From assembly GCA_015232335.1 (NCBI GenBank), contig JADFZV010000004.1:62001-126000 (forward strand): a DNA stretch of 64,000 bases. The letters run 5' to 3'. Both the position numbers and the translations under genes were made by a program. The notes under the pieces are model-generated. The model was given only the letters and a program-made list of their open reading frames with translations. It was not told the DNA's origin and searched no databases. Shown here in pieces: positions 49,584-58,846 of the stretch. Within the stretch, counting starts at the first letter, position 1. Each line of letters opens with the position of its first letter. The stretch comes from Alphaproteobacteria bacterium (GTDB lineage Bacteria > Pseudomonadota > Alphaproteobacteria > Rhodospirillales > WMHbin7).

Positions 49584-49774
49584 AATTTCCCGCCATTCGC
49601 CCAGAAAGCGCCCAGGGCCAGAAGGGCCAGCAGAGAAATCGCTGCAATCCGTTTCAGCAACAATCCCGAGCCTGCTCGATTGTCGTTGGCGGGCCTTAGG
49701 AAGATGCCACGGAACGGCGGGGGACGATGCGTCCCCCGCCGGTTCTTCTGGCCGTGACGGGACTTTTCCCCCAC
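49580..49774 (-). CDS. possible small membrane protein downstream of gltA
   Basis: A GTG-started frame of 64 codons ends RPANDNRAGSGLLLKRIAAI then SLLALLALGAFWANGGKF, a Lys-Arg-flanked hydrophobic helix. The PANDNR stretch recalls a motif seen in many small alphaproteobacterial proteins. The first third overlaps the gltA hairpin and may not be coding; the true start could be further in at a non-ATG codon. It overlaps the gloA stop by a few bases. Function unknown. Confidence 0.35.
   Translation of the reverse strand: MGEKSRHGQKNRRGTHRPPPFRGIFLRPANDNRAGSGLLLKRIAAISLLALLALGAFWANGGKF
49716..49740 (-). terminator. hairpin after gltA, probable terminator
   Basis: A perfect 10-bp stem GGCGGGGGAC/GTCCCCCGCC with a 5-base loop lies 44 bases past the gltA stop. 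It lacks a clear T run on either side, so termination may be weak. Confidence 0.5.
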
Positions 49775-49783
49775 GTCCAGCTC

Positions 49784-51091
49784 TTACGGACGCTTGTTGA
49801 GCGGCACGAAATCACGCTTGGGGGCGCCCATGTAAAGCTGGCGCGGACGCCCGATCTTCTGATCCGTGTCCTCGATCATCTCGTTCCACTGCGCCACCCA
49901 GCCTACGGTGCGGGCCAGGGCGAACAGGCTGGTGAACATGCTGGTGGGAATGCCCATGGCGCGGAAGATGATGCCCGAATAGAAATCGACATTGGGATAG
50001 AGCTTCTTCTCGATGAAATATTCGTCGGAAAGGGCGATGCGCTCCAGCTCCATGGCCAGCTTCAACAAGGGATCGTCATGCATGTCCAACTCGTCCAGCA
50101 CTTCCTTGCAGGTGCGCTGCATGATCTTGGCCCGGGGATCGTAATTCTTGTAGACCCGGTGCCCGAATCCCATCAGGCGGAAATTGTCGTCCTTGTCCTT
50201 GGCGCGCTTGATGTATTCGGGAATGTGATCGATCGAGCCGATTTCCTGCAGCATGGCCAGAACGGCTTCGTTGGCGCCGCCATGGGCAGGCCCCCACAGC
50301 GAGGCGATACCGGCGGCGATGCAGGCAAAGGGATTGGCGCCCGACGATCCGGCCAGACGCACGGTCGAGGTCGAGGCGTTCTGCTCGTGATCGGCATGCA
50401 AGATCAGAATGCGGTCCATCGCCTTGGCCAAAATCGGGCTGACCTTGTATTCCTCGCAAGGGGTGGCGAACATCATATGCAGGAAATTCTCGCTATAGCC
50501 CATCGAGTTCTTGGGATACATGAAGGGCTGGCCCAGCGCGTATTTATAGGCCCAGGCGATGATGGTCGGCATCTTGGCGATCAGGCGGTGCTGCGCGATC
50601 ATGCGGTCCTTGGGCAGATGAATGTCGATGCTGTCGTGGTAGAAGGCGGCCATCGATCCCACCACGGCGCACAGAACCGCCATGGGGTGTGAATCGCGCC
50701 TGAAACCGCGATAGAAGAAGTTGATCTGCTCATGCACCATCGAATGATAGGTGATGGCCTTGATGAAGTCGGTCTTCTCCTTGACGTTGGGAAGCTCGCC
50801 CTTCAACAGCAGATAGGCTACTTCCATGAAGTCGGAATGTTCGGCCAACTGGTCGATGGGATAGCCGCGATGCAAAAGCACACCCTCGTCGCCATCGATA
50901 TAGGTGATGGTCGATTTGCAGCTTCCGGTCGAGGTGAAGCCGGGATCGTAGGTGAAGAGGTCCATCTGGCTGTAAAGCGAACGGATGTCCATCACCTTGG
51001 GACCGATCGTTCCCGAGTGAAGGGGGAAGTCGACCTGTTTTCCGGTCGAGTTATTGGTGACTGTGACGGTCTCTTTGGTGCTGGCGCTCAT
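49784..51091 (-). CDS. gltA: citrate synthase
   Basis: This 435-residue type II citrate synthase shows [39 protein letters not shown], the catalytic [32 protein letters not shown] and [14 protein letters not shown]. This long hexameric, NADH-sensitive form is usual in alphaproteobacteria. It lies 41 bases after gltX on the same strand. Confidence 0.97.
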   Translation of the reverse strand: MSASTKETVTVTNNSTGKQVDFPLHSGTIGPKVMDIRSLYSQMDLFTYDPGFTSTGSCKSTITYIDGDEGVLLHRGYPIDQLAEHSDFMEVAYLLLKGELPNVKEKTDFIKAITYHSMVHEQINFFYRGFRRDSHPMAVLCAVVGSMAAFYHDSIDIHLPKDRMIAQHRLIAKMPTIIAWAYKYALGQPFMYPKNSMGYSENFLHMMFATPCEEYKVSPILAKAMDRILILHADHEQNASTSTVRLAGSSGANPFACIAAGIASLWGPAHGGANEAVLAMLQEIGSIDHIPEYIKRAKDKDDNFRLMGFGHRVYKNYDPRAKIMQRTCKEVLDELDMHDDPLLKLAMELERIALSDEYFIEKKLYPNVDFYSGIIFRAMGIPTSMFTSLFALARTVGWVAQWNEMIEDTDQKIGRPRQLYMGAPKRDFVPLNKRP

Positions 51092-51132
51092 CTTTTTTTA
51101 TCCATCTTCCAGAGGTGGCAGTTGGTAGTGGT

Positions 51133-52560
51133 TCAGGTCGACGTGCGTATTTCCTTCAAGGCTGAGACGAAACGGTTTTGGCATTCCATGGAGCCCAGGA
51201 TTTCCATCACCTCGAAGATCGGAGGTGACGTGGTCGATCCGGTCAGGGCGGCGCGCAGGGGCTGGGCGATGTCGCCTAGCTTCAGCCCCGTTTCTTCCGA
51301 ATAGATGCGGGCCAGATTTTCCACTCCATGGCGCTCGAAGGCGGTCAATTCGTAGGCGCGTTCCAAAAAGGCGTCGAGTGCTAGGGCCTTCTCGGCTTCC
51401 GCAAGCGGTTGAAGGGCCTTCAGCGCTTTGGCGTCGAAGGCGGGACGCAAGGCGTAAAAGCGAGCGCTTTCGGCCAGATCGCAAAGCGACTTGGCGCGCT
51501 CTTTCAATCCCGCCATGCCCGAGGCAAGGCGCCCCCGATCCTGGGCCGAGAGGGCTTGGCCCAAACTTTTTTCGATCAGAGGGGAGGCGAGGTCGACGAG
51601 ACGCTCGTCTGTAGCGTCGCGCAGATAATGCCCGTTCAGGCTGGTCAGCTTGGTCATGTCGAAGCGGGCGGGCGAGCGGCCCACATTTTCCAGATTGAAC
51701 CAGGCGATGGCCTGCTCGGTGGAAATGATCTCGTCGTCGCCATGGCTCCAGCCCAGACGCAGCAGGTAATTACGCATGGCTTCGGGCAGGAAACCCATGT
51801 CGCGGTAAGCCTCGACGCCCAGGGCGCCGTGGCGCTTGGACAATTTGGCGCCGTCGGGTCCGTGAATCAGCGGGATATGGCCGAAGGCGGGCGGTGCCCA
51901 GCCCATGGCCTTGTAGATTTGATATTGGCGGAAGGTGTTGGTGAGGTGATCGTCGCCCCGGATGACGTGCGTGACCTCCATGTCGTGATCGTCCACCACC
52001 ACCGACAGCATATAGGTCGGCGTGCCATCGGCGCGCAGCAGCACCATGTCGTCCAACTGGCCGTTGGCAACCCGCACTTCGCCCTGCACCAGATCGGGCA
52101 CCAGGGTTTCACCCTCGCGGGGCGCCTTGATGCGAATGACCGGCGGAACCCCCTCTGGGGCATCAGAGGGATCGCGGTCGCGCCAGCGCCCGTCATAGCC
52201 CATGGGGCGGCCCTCAGCCTTGGCCTTCTCGCGCATCTCGGCCAGTTCTTCCTGCGAGCAATAACAGCGATAGGCCTTGCCCTCGGCCAGAAGCTTGAGA
52301 GCCACTTCGGCATGGCGCGCTGCTCTCGAGAACTGCATGACGGGGTCGCCGTCCCAATCCAGCCCCAGCCACCTTAAGCCCTCGAAGATCTTGCTGACGG
52401 CATCCTCGGTCGAGCGGGCGCGGTCGGTATCCTCGATGCGCAGCCGAAAGACGCCGCCGTGATGGCGCGCGAACAGCCAGGAGAACAGTGCCGTGCGGGC
52501 CCCGCCGATATGCAGATAGCCGGTGGGCGAGGGGGCAAAACGGGTAACGACCTTGCTCAT
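51133..52560 (-). CDS. gltX: glutamyl-tRNA synthetase
   Basis: This 475-residue class I synthetase has the HIGH-type [24 protein letters not shown] and the KMSKS-type [20 protein letters not shown]. The anticodon-binding C-terminal domain is complete. Alphaproteobacteria often carry two GltX-type enzymes, one non-discriminating; which this is cannot be read here. It is divergent from comEC. Confidence 0.95.
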   Translation of the reverse strand: MSKVVTRFAPSPTGYLHIGGARTALFSWLFARHHGGVFRLRIEDTDRARSTEDAVSKIFEGLRWLGLDWDGDPVMQFSRAARHAEVALKLLAEGKAYRCYCSQEELAEMREKAKAEGRPMGYDGRWRDRDPSDAPEGVPPVIRIKAPREGETLVPDLVQGEVRVANGQLDDMVLLRADGTPTYMLSVVVDDHDMEVTHVIRGDDHLTNTFRQYQIYKAMGWAPPAFGHIPLIHGPDGAKLSKRHGALGVEAYRDMGFLPEAMRNYLLRLGWSHGDDEIISTEQAIAWFNLENVGRSPARFDMTKLTSLNGHYLRDATDERLVDLASPLIEKSLGQALSAQDRGRLASGMAGLKERAKSLCDLAESARFYALRPAFDAKALKALQPLAEAEKALALDAFLERAYELTAFERHGVENLARIYSEETGLKLGDIAQPLRAALTGSTTSPPIFEVMEILGSMECQNRFVSALKEIRTST

Positions 52561-52681
52561 GGAAATGGATCGGTTCCTTCAAAAGGGTCATACTGGTTGC
52601 GGAGGGGGGCGACCTCTCCCTTGGGGTGGCTTTCGTCTCACCCGGTGGATATCTCTACCATATTCATTGAGCGGTTGCAGC

Positions 52682-54903
52682 ATGAGCCTTGAGGGGAATG
52701 TTTCTTTATCGGAAGTCGGTAAATGGGGAGCCCTTGACGTAGCGGCAAGGCGGACTTGCGCACTTTTTGCCGCCCAATTTCTGGCCGAGCGCGACCGTTG
52801 GCCCCTCTGGCTGCCCGTCCTGGCGGGGGTAGGTATCCTCCTTTATTTCGCGTCTGCTTTTGAACCAGCCCCTTTGCCCCTGTTGCTGGGTCTGGGGGGG
52901 CTGCTTCTGGCAGCGATCTCCGCCCGGCAACATCCTGGCCTTCTGCTGACCCTGGCTCTGGTGGGGGCTGTTCTGGCCGGGTATGCCGCCGCCAGTTTAA
53001 GGGCAGAGTGGGTGGCGGCACCCTCATTGGAACGCCAACTGCGCTTCGCCAAGGTGACCGGCGAGGTGGCCGAGATGGAGCCCCTGGCCCAAGGCGGTGT
53101 TCGCGTGGTGCTGGAGAGGATAAGCATCGAGCGCCTTGAGCCTGAGAGGACACCATCGCGCATCCGCCTGCGCCTGCCCGCCAAGGCGCCCCCCTTGGTG
53201 CCCGGCAACCGCATTCGTCTCTATGCCAGCCTGATGCCGCCCGGCGGCCCGGCCCTGCCGGGCGGCTTCGATTTTGCCCGTCAGGCCTGGTTCCAGCGTT
53301 TGGGGGCCATCGGCTATGGCATGGGCTCGGTCGAACTTTTGGACCCCCTGCCTGAAGGAACCAGCCTGATCGATGGGTTTCGCCGCCGCCTCTCGGCCCT
53401 GCGCTATGCCATGACCTTGCGCATTCAATCCTTGTTGCCGGGCGACACGGGGGCGGTGGCTTCGGCCCTGATTACCGGGGGCGAGCGGGCGGTTTCGCTT
53501 CCCCTGCTGAAAGCCTATCGCGATTCCGGGCTGGCCCATCTTCTGTCCATCTCGGGTCTGCATATGACGTTGGTGGCGGGTTTGGTCTTCGTGGGGCTAC
53601 GCGCGCTTCTGGCCCTGATCGGCCCCTTGGCGCTCAATTATCCCATCAAGAAATGGACGGCGCTGGGGGCTCTGCTGGCGACCTTGTTCTATCTGCTGGT
53701 CTCGGGCGCCTTCGTGCCCACCCAGCGCAGCTTTCTGATGACCGGGCTGGTGCTTCTGGGCGTCGTTCTGGATCGCCAGGCCATCTCGCTGCGCTTGGTG
53801 GCCTGGCCGCCCTTGCCATTCTGCTGACCCAGCCGGAAAGTCTGCTGGGGGCCAGCTTTCAGATGAGCTTCGCCGCCGTGCTGGCCCTGGTTTCGATATA
53901 CGAACTGACCAGTCGGCCGATGACCGCCTGGCGCCGTCAGGGCGGCTGGTGGCGGGGTTTTCTGCTTTATCTGGCGGGCCTGGCTCTCTCCTCGCTGATC
54001 GCCGGGCTGGCTACGGCGCCCTTTGCCATCGAGAACTTCAACCGCTTCAATCCCTATGGGCTGGCCTCCAACATGCTGGCCGTGCCGATATCGGGTGTGC
54101 TGGTCATGCCCGCCGCCCTGATCGGTGTTCTCTTGATGCCTCTGGGCCTCGAGCATCTGGCCTTGGTGCCGATGGGCTGGGGGGTCGATTTGATCAATGT
54201 GGTGGCGGTCGAGGTGGCAGGCTGGCAAGGCGCTGGAATTGCCGTTCCTTCCTTTCCACCTTGGGGCTTTGCCCTGCTTGTTTTGGGCGGGCTGTGGCTG
54301 TTGCTGATGAAGACAAGGTGGCGGCTTCTGGGCCTTATCGGCATCGGCTATGCGCTGTTGTCGCTGTCACAGGCGCGACTGCCCGATCTGTTGATCGATG
54401 GCGGGCCGGGGCTGGTGGCGCTGCGCCTGGAAACGGGGCGCGTGGTCATGACGCCGGGTTTGCGCGAACCGGTCACCCGCGAAGCCTGGCGTCGCCATCT
54501 GGCCCTTGAGGAGGATGAGGCGGAACCCCTGGCCGACGGGGCGGGCGAGGGGGCCTTAGCCTGCGATGCGCTGTCCTGCCGGGCCGTGGTCAAGGGGGTT
54601 GAAATCGCGCTGGCGCAGCGACCCGAAGCCCTGATCGAGGATTGCGCCAAGGCGACCCTGCTGATAGCGCCCTTTCTGGTGCCGAAAGATTCTTGTGATG
54701 GCGCCCAGGTGATTGACCGGCTCAGCCGTTTGAAGCTGGGGCCTCATGCCGTCTGGCTGGGCGAGGGAAAGATCGAGCGCATTGAGAGCGTGGGAGAAAG
54801 AACCCGCCAACGGCCCTGGACCGTGCAACGAACATCTTCCAGGCGGGCAAAACCACCGCCCCCAGCCGATGGCGACGAATCAGATGGGGAAGCGGAAGGC
54901 TGA
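52682..54903 (+). pseudogene. comEC: comEC/rec2-like DNA uptake channel, frameshifted
   Basis: The first frame (52682-53826) covers the N-terminal DUF4131 and competence membrane domain up to QRSFLMTGLVLLGVVLDRQAISLRLVA, then goes out of frame. Restoring one C near 53803 gives LRLVA-LAALAILLTQPESLLGASFQMSFAAVLAL, and the second frame runs to 54903 without another break. The C-terminal metallo-beta-lactamase-like domain found in full ComEC is absent or short. A single deleted base explains everything, so this is a recent pseudogene or a sequencing error. ComEC moves single-stranded DNA across the inner membrane. Confidence 0.85.
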
Positions 54904-54904
54904 C

Positions 54905-56260
54905 CTATTCGAAAATGCTGGGCTCGCAATATTGGCGGTTGGCCTTCAGCTTTCGGCAAAGCTCCTGCGCCGCCTTGGCGCTGGCGAGTGGTCCCGCCTT
55001 CAAGCGCCAATAGGTTCCCTTGGCGCCGAGATCGACCTTGGTCGCCAGCATGCCCAGCTTGGCCAGATCGGGCGACTTCTTCTTGAACATCGCGATGTCT
55101 TTTTCAGCCTGCTCGCGGCTTTTATAGGAAGCCAGATGTACGGCTGGCTTGCCCTTGAGACCTGCGGGCAGGGAACTGGCTGAGCCGCCGGACGAAGGCG
55201 ATGCTGCAACGGGTTTCTTGTCGGTGGCGGCAACGGCCGGCCTGGGCGGTGCGGGGGGCTGGGCGATGCGGTCCAGGGCCTCGCGTTCGCGGGCATATTC
55301 ATCCGCCGTCACCAGCCCGGAATTCTTCAGGCGCTCCAGCGCCCCGGCCGACGAGGCCGCCGCCATGAAATCCTTGGGCGCCATCAAGGGATTGGCCCGG
55401 TTGCGCGGTTGTGCGGGCAGCAATCCATCCAGAATGATTTGGCGTTCGGCATTTTGCTCGGCGGGCGAAATGGCGCCCCGCTCCAGCGAACGGCCCAATT
55501 CGCGCAAACGGTCGATCACTTGCTGGCTGGGCGGCGAGGGCCGGTCAAGCCCGGCACCCGGCGGCGACTGGGTTAAGGGCAGAATGGCCCCGATATTGGC
55601 CTGGCGGCGCGCCAGATATTCTTCCTGGGTGACAAGGCCGTTCTCGGCCAGCTCGCGCAGGGTCTGGAAGCGCTGGGCGGCGGTCAGAACCGAGCTGTTG
55701 GCGCTTTGGGCTATGGGCAAGGGAGAACTGGTCACCGGCATGGCGGGGGGCGGGCCCTGATAGGTCTGGGCGACCCCCATCACGTCGCTGCGTCCCGGCA
55801 TCAGGGCGGAACCCGCCAGATTCTCGGGCGCCTGCCCGGCCAGGTAGCCCATATTGATGTTGGCCAGTTCGGCCAAGCTGCGCGGCACCAGACGCTGCCC
55901 GACGGGCATGGTGGTCACGGCGGTCGAACGGGAACTGAGCAATTCCTGATAGGCCTGGCGGGCCTGATTGGGCCTGCCGGTATTCTGAAAGAGCAGACCT
56001 GCCGCCAAGAGGGCGTAGGGATCGCGCGGATTGCGCCTGAGGGCCTGGCTGACATGGGTCTCGGCCTGGAGGTAATCGCCCTTGGCCAGGGCGGCCAGGG
56101 CCGAATCGGTTGGATTGCCCCCGGCGCTGCTGGCGGCTTGGGTGAATCCGGGAAGGGCGCTGTCGGCGTCATACATCATTCCGCAGCCGCCCAGGCTGGC
56201 CGTAACCAGCAAGGCAAGCAGCAGGCGCACCCCCCGCTTCGGCTCAAACAAACCCGGCAC
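54905..56260 (-). CDS. SPOR-domain lipoprotein with TPR and three SHOCT-like segments
   Basis: This 451-residue protein has a lipoprotein signal with lipobox LGGC (Cys26). A TPR-like stretch covers about 55-115. Three short helical hairpins resemble SHOCT domains: 198-222 (RFQTLRELAENGLVTQEEYL), 249-280 (VIDRLRELGRSLERGAISPA) and 307-330 (ALERLKNSGLVTADEYARER). A Pro/Ala linker and a C-terminal SPOR domain from about 370 follow, ending GTYWRLKAGPLASAKAAQEL. SPOR domains bind septal peptidoglycan lacking stem peptides, so it probably acts at the division site or cell wall. It ends one base from the convergent comEC. Confidence 0.75.
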   Translation of the reverse strand: MPGLFEPKRGVRLLLALLVTASLGGCGMMYDADSALPGFTQAASSAGGNPTDSALAALAKGDYLQAETHVSQALRRNPRDPYALLAAGLLFQNTGRPNQARQAYQELLSSRSTAVTTMPVGQRLVPRSLAELANINMGYLAGQAPENLAGSALMPGRSDVMGVAQTYQGPPPAMPVTSSPLPIAQSANSSVLTAAQRFQTLRELAENGLVTQEEYLARRQANIGAILPLTQSPPGAGLDRPSPPSQQVIDRLRELGRSLERGAISPAEQNAERQIILDGLLPAQPRNRANPLMAPKDFMAAASSAGALERLKNSGLVTADEYAREREALDRIAQPPAPPRPAVAATDKKPVAASPSSGGSASSLPAGLKGKPAVHLASYKSREQAEKDIAMFKKKSPDLAKLGMLATKVDLGAKGTYWRLKAGPLASAKAAQELCRKLKANRQYCEPSIFE

Positions 56261-56411
56261 TCCAGAGACCCCCTATATCTAGCGGCTTGCCAATCTAGCT
56301 AATACCAACCTTGGGCGCAAGGGTGCTTGAGCGCCTTGTCACAATCCGGCTAAGGACAGACGGGCCGCTTGGGATTACAGTCGGCGCCGCTGTTCACAAG
56401 AAGATTCCGCC

Positions 56412-57887
56412 ATGCCGTATTGCCGTCCCGCCATCACTCTTTCCTTGGATTCCAAGGGCTTTCACAAGCTCGGGGGCAGCCTTTTCCTCAAGGCCTTTCC
56501 GCCGGTGCCGGGCGAGGAGGGGGAAAGAACGACCCTTCGCTATGATGGCTCTCAGTTCCAACTGGCGGCCCTTGGTGTCGGTCTTGCCGTGTCAAGCCAG
56601 GGGGAAAAGGGGGCAAAACGCCAGATTGTGAGCGCTGAAACCGTCCGATTCGGGCGCTGGGAATCGCCCCTTGCCAGCGATAGTCCCGATATCGCCCTTT
56701 TGGAAAGTCTGTGTCCAGGTCTGGATGCAGGGGCCTTCGACCTGGCTGTCGTGGTCAGCGAAAGCCTGAATGTTCGCACCTATCAGGCCGGGGAAGCCCG
56801 AATTTGCCTGGAGTGCGGCGAGAGTGCGACGCAGAACGGACGGACCCCGCTGTTTCGTGTCGTGATCAGTGGACCGGCGCGTTCCTGGCCGCGCTTGGTG
56901 CGCCTGGCCCGGCTGATCGGCCAGACGGCTGCTTGCGATCTCCTGCAAAGCGAGGGCGAGGCCTCGCTGATTCTGGCTCAGGGATTGGCGGGCTGTGCCC
57001 GCAAGTCGCGCCGCCTGATGCTTCAGAAAAAAGAAACGCCTAGCCTGGCCCTGCGCCGCATCGCCAGAATGGGGCTTGAGCAGATTGCCGCCAATCGTCC
57101 CTTGGTGATGTCGCAGGGCGAGGAGACGATCGAAGGCGTCCATCAGATGCGCGTGGGCGTGCGCCGCCTGCGCTCGGCACTCAGTCTGTTCCGGCCACTT
57201 TTGACTCCTGAAGACAGCCAGCGCGTTCTCTTCGAGCTTAAGGAACTGGGAGGCAGGCTTGGCCCCATGCGCGACCGCGACGTCTTCCTGGGGGCGATTC
57301 TGGGGCCGGTTCGCCTGATGGCGCCCGAGCATGAGGGGCTGGAAGCGTTGGAAGAGATGCTGTCGGCCGAGCGAGAGGGCATGCTGGAACAGGCAAGGCA
57401 TGCGCTGGAGCCTGGGCGTTTTGCCAGCTTCACGCTGGACCTTCTGGAATGGAGCGAAAGCGGCACGACCTCGGCCAAGGGCGATCTTGTGGATTTCGCC
57501 AACGCGGCTCTTGATAAGCGCCATTCAAAATTGATGAAGTCGGGGCGCGATTTCGAAAGGCTGGATGCGCTGAAACGCCACGCGCTGCGCATCCGCGGCA
57601 AGAAGATGCGCTATGCGGGCGAGTTCTTGCAATCGCTCTATCCCGGGGCCAAGACGAAGCGCTATCTGGAATCCCTGACCGGACTGGTCGATGTGCTGGG
57701 GCATCTGAACGACATCGCGGTGGCCAGACGTGTGCTGGAAGAGCGGCGCGAAACATCCGCCGATACGACGCTGCATCACGGCATCGGCTTTGCCGAGGGC
57801 TGGCATACAGGCCGCGCAGGTCTTTTGGAAGAGCAGGCACTGGCGGCCTGGGAAGACTTCAGGCGTCAGGAAAAATTCTGGCGCTGA
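56412..57887 (+). CDS. CHAD-domain protein with a degenerate CYTH-like N-terminus
   Basis: This protein has 491 residues. Residues 210-491 form a CHAD domain: EGVHQMRVGVRRLRSALSLFRPLL, LGPMRDRDVFLGAI, KRHALRIRGKKMRYAGEFLQSLY and LGHLNDIAVARRVL, with the conserved His and Arg/Lys that bind polyphosphate. The first 200 residues have CYTH-like layout but no ExExK signature, so triphosphate hydrolysis is unlikely there. CHAD proteins associate with polyphosphate granules. It abuts the convergent Nudix gene. Confidence 0.8.
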   Translation: MPYCRPAITLSLDSKGFHKLGGSLFLKAFPPVPGEEGERTTLRYDGSQFQLAALGVGLAVSSQGEKGAKRQIVSAETVRFGRWESPLASDSPDIALLESLCPGLDAGAFDLAVVVSESLNVRTYQAGEARICLECGESATQNGRTPLFRVVISGPARSWPRLVRLARLIGQTAACDLLQSEGEASLILAQGLAGCARKSRRLMLQKKETPSLALRRIARMGLEQIAANRPLVMSQGEETIEGVHQMRVGVRRLRSALSLFRPLLTPEDSQRVLFELKELGGRLGPMRDRDVFLGAILGPVRLMAPEHEGLEALEEMLSAEREGMLEQARHALEPGRFASFTLDLLEWSESGTTSAKGDLVDFANAALDKRHSKLMKSGRDFERLDALKRHALRIRGKKMRYAGEFLQSLYPGAKTKRYLESLTGLVDVLGHLNDIAVARRVLEERRETSADTTLHHGIGFAEGWHTGRAGLLEEQALAAWEDFRRQEKFWR

Positions 57888-58754
57888 TCAGGGAATGCGC
57901 CGCAACCCCTCGATCAGTTTCAGATAGTCAGGTTCGTTTTCGGGGCAGATATGGCCATGGCGGATCATGAAGTCGATCATCACCAGGGGCACATTGAACT
58001 TGAAGTCGCGGCTGTTCAGGATGGTTTCTTGAACTCGGGCGATGGGCCACAGCTCGAAGCTTTCCACCTCGCCATCGGTGTTTCTGGGCAGGAAGCTATC
58101 GGGGCATTCCAGGTCGTAGCAGAAGATCAGGTCGTTTCTAAGGCCCTGCTCGTTCTCGAAGCGGTAGCGGACGGCGCTGCAGGCCCTTGCTGTCTTGGCA
58201 AGCACAGCCGACATATCGGCTTCCTCGGCGCATTCCTTGATCAGATTTTCCATCAAGCCGAGATCCACCGGCTGTCCGCCCGCCACCAGATGATCAAGCT
58301 TGCCCGGCGCCACCGCCTTGTCCTTGGCGCGCCTGGCGATCCAGAGCTTTTGATCTGGGCCGTGGCCGACATAGCCGTTCAGATGCACCCCCACAGCCAG
58401 GATACCCAACGCATGCACGGCGGCGCGGTCGATGCGCAGCAATTCAGGAGCCCCCCATGCGGTCACCACCGGATAGAATTCATTTCGAAGCGGGGGAATG
58501 ACGCCCTGCTCGGCCAGGGCCTGCATGGCCAAGCCCACGGCTTGGCTGCGCGTCTCAGGGGTTTGCAAGCCCAAAGACAAGGATATCTGATCGTTCTCAA
58601 CCTCGAAGACGCCTCGAAAGGCGGCCAGACGCAGCGCCATCTCGGGCCTGATCCAGCCGACCTGCCTGCCCTCGACCAGAAAGGGCCGGAAGCGTTCCTG
58701 GTCAAAAACATTGCATTCCTGGATATGGGCGAGAAAGGACAAAGGGAACTCCAA
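57888..58754 (-). CDS. DUF4743/Nudix hydrolase (thiamine pyrophosphokinase-related family)
   Basis: In this 288-residue protein the N-terminal 110 residues resemble DUF4743, found with Nudix domains in a thiamine-pyrophosphokinase-related group. The Nudix domain follows with LDHLVAGGQPVDLGLMENLI then KECAEEADM, a fair match to GX5EX7REUXEEXGU with Lys in place of Arg. The substrate is unknown. Its stop abuts the CHAD gene stop and its start faces scpA over a 92-base spacer. Confidence 0.75.
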   Translation of the reverse strand: MEFPLSFLAHIQECNVFDQERFRPFLVEGRQVGWIRPEMALRLAAFRGVFEVENDQISLSLGLQTPETRSQAVGLAMQALAEQGVIPPLRNEFYPVVTAWGAPELLRIDRAAVHALGILAVGVHLNGYVGHGPDQKLWIARRAKDKAVAPGKLDHLVAGGQPVDLGLMENLIKECAEEADMSAVLAKTARACSAVRYRFENEQGLRNDLIFCYDLECPDSFLPRNTDGEVESFELWPIARVQETILNSRDFKFNVPLVMIDFMIRHGHICPENEPDYLKLIEGLRRIP

Positions 58755-58846
58755 GCGCTGGGTGGGGCGTGGACAGCCCGAAAGAGGGGTGCTTATATAG
58801 GCAGGAAGAATAAAAGGCCCGCACCGGGAATAGCAAGGAACAGCCG

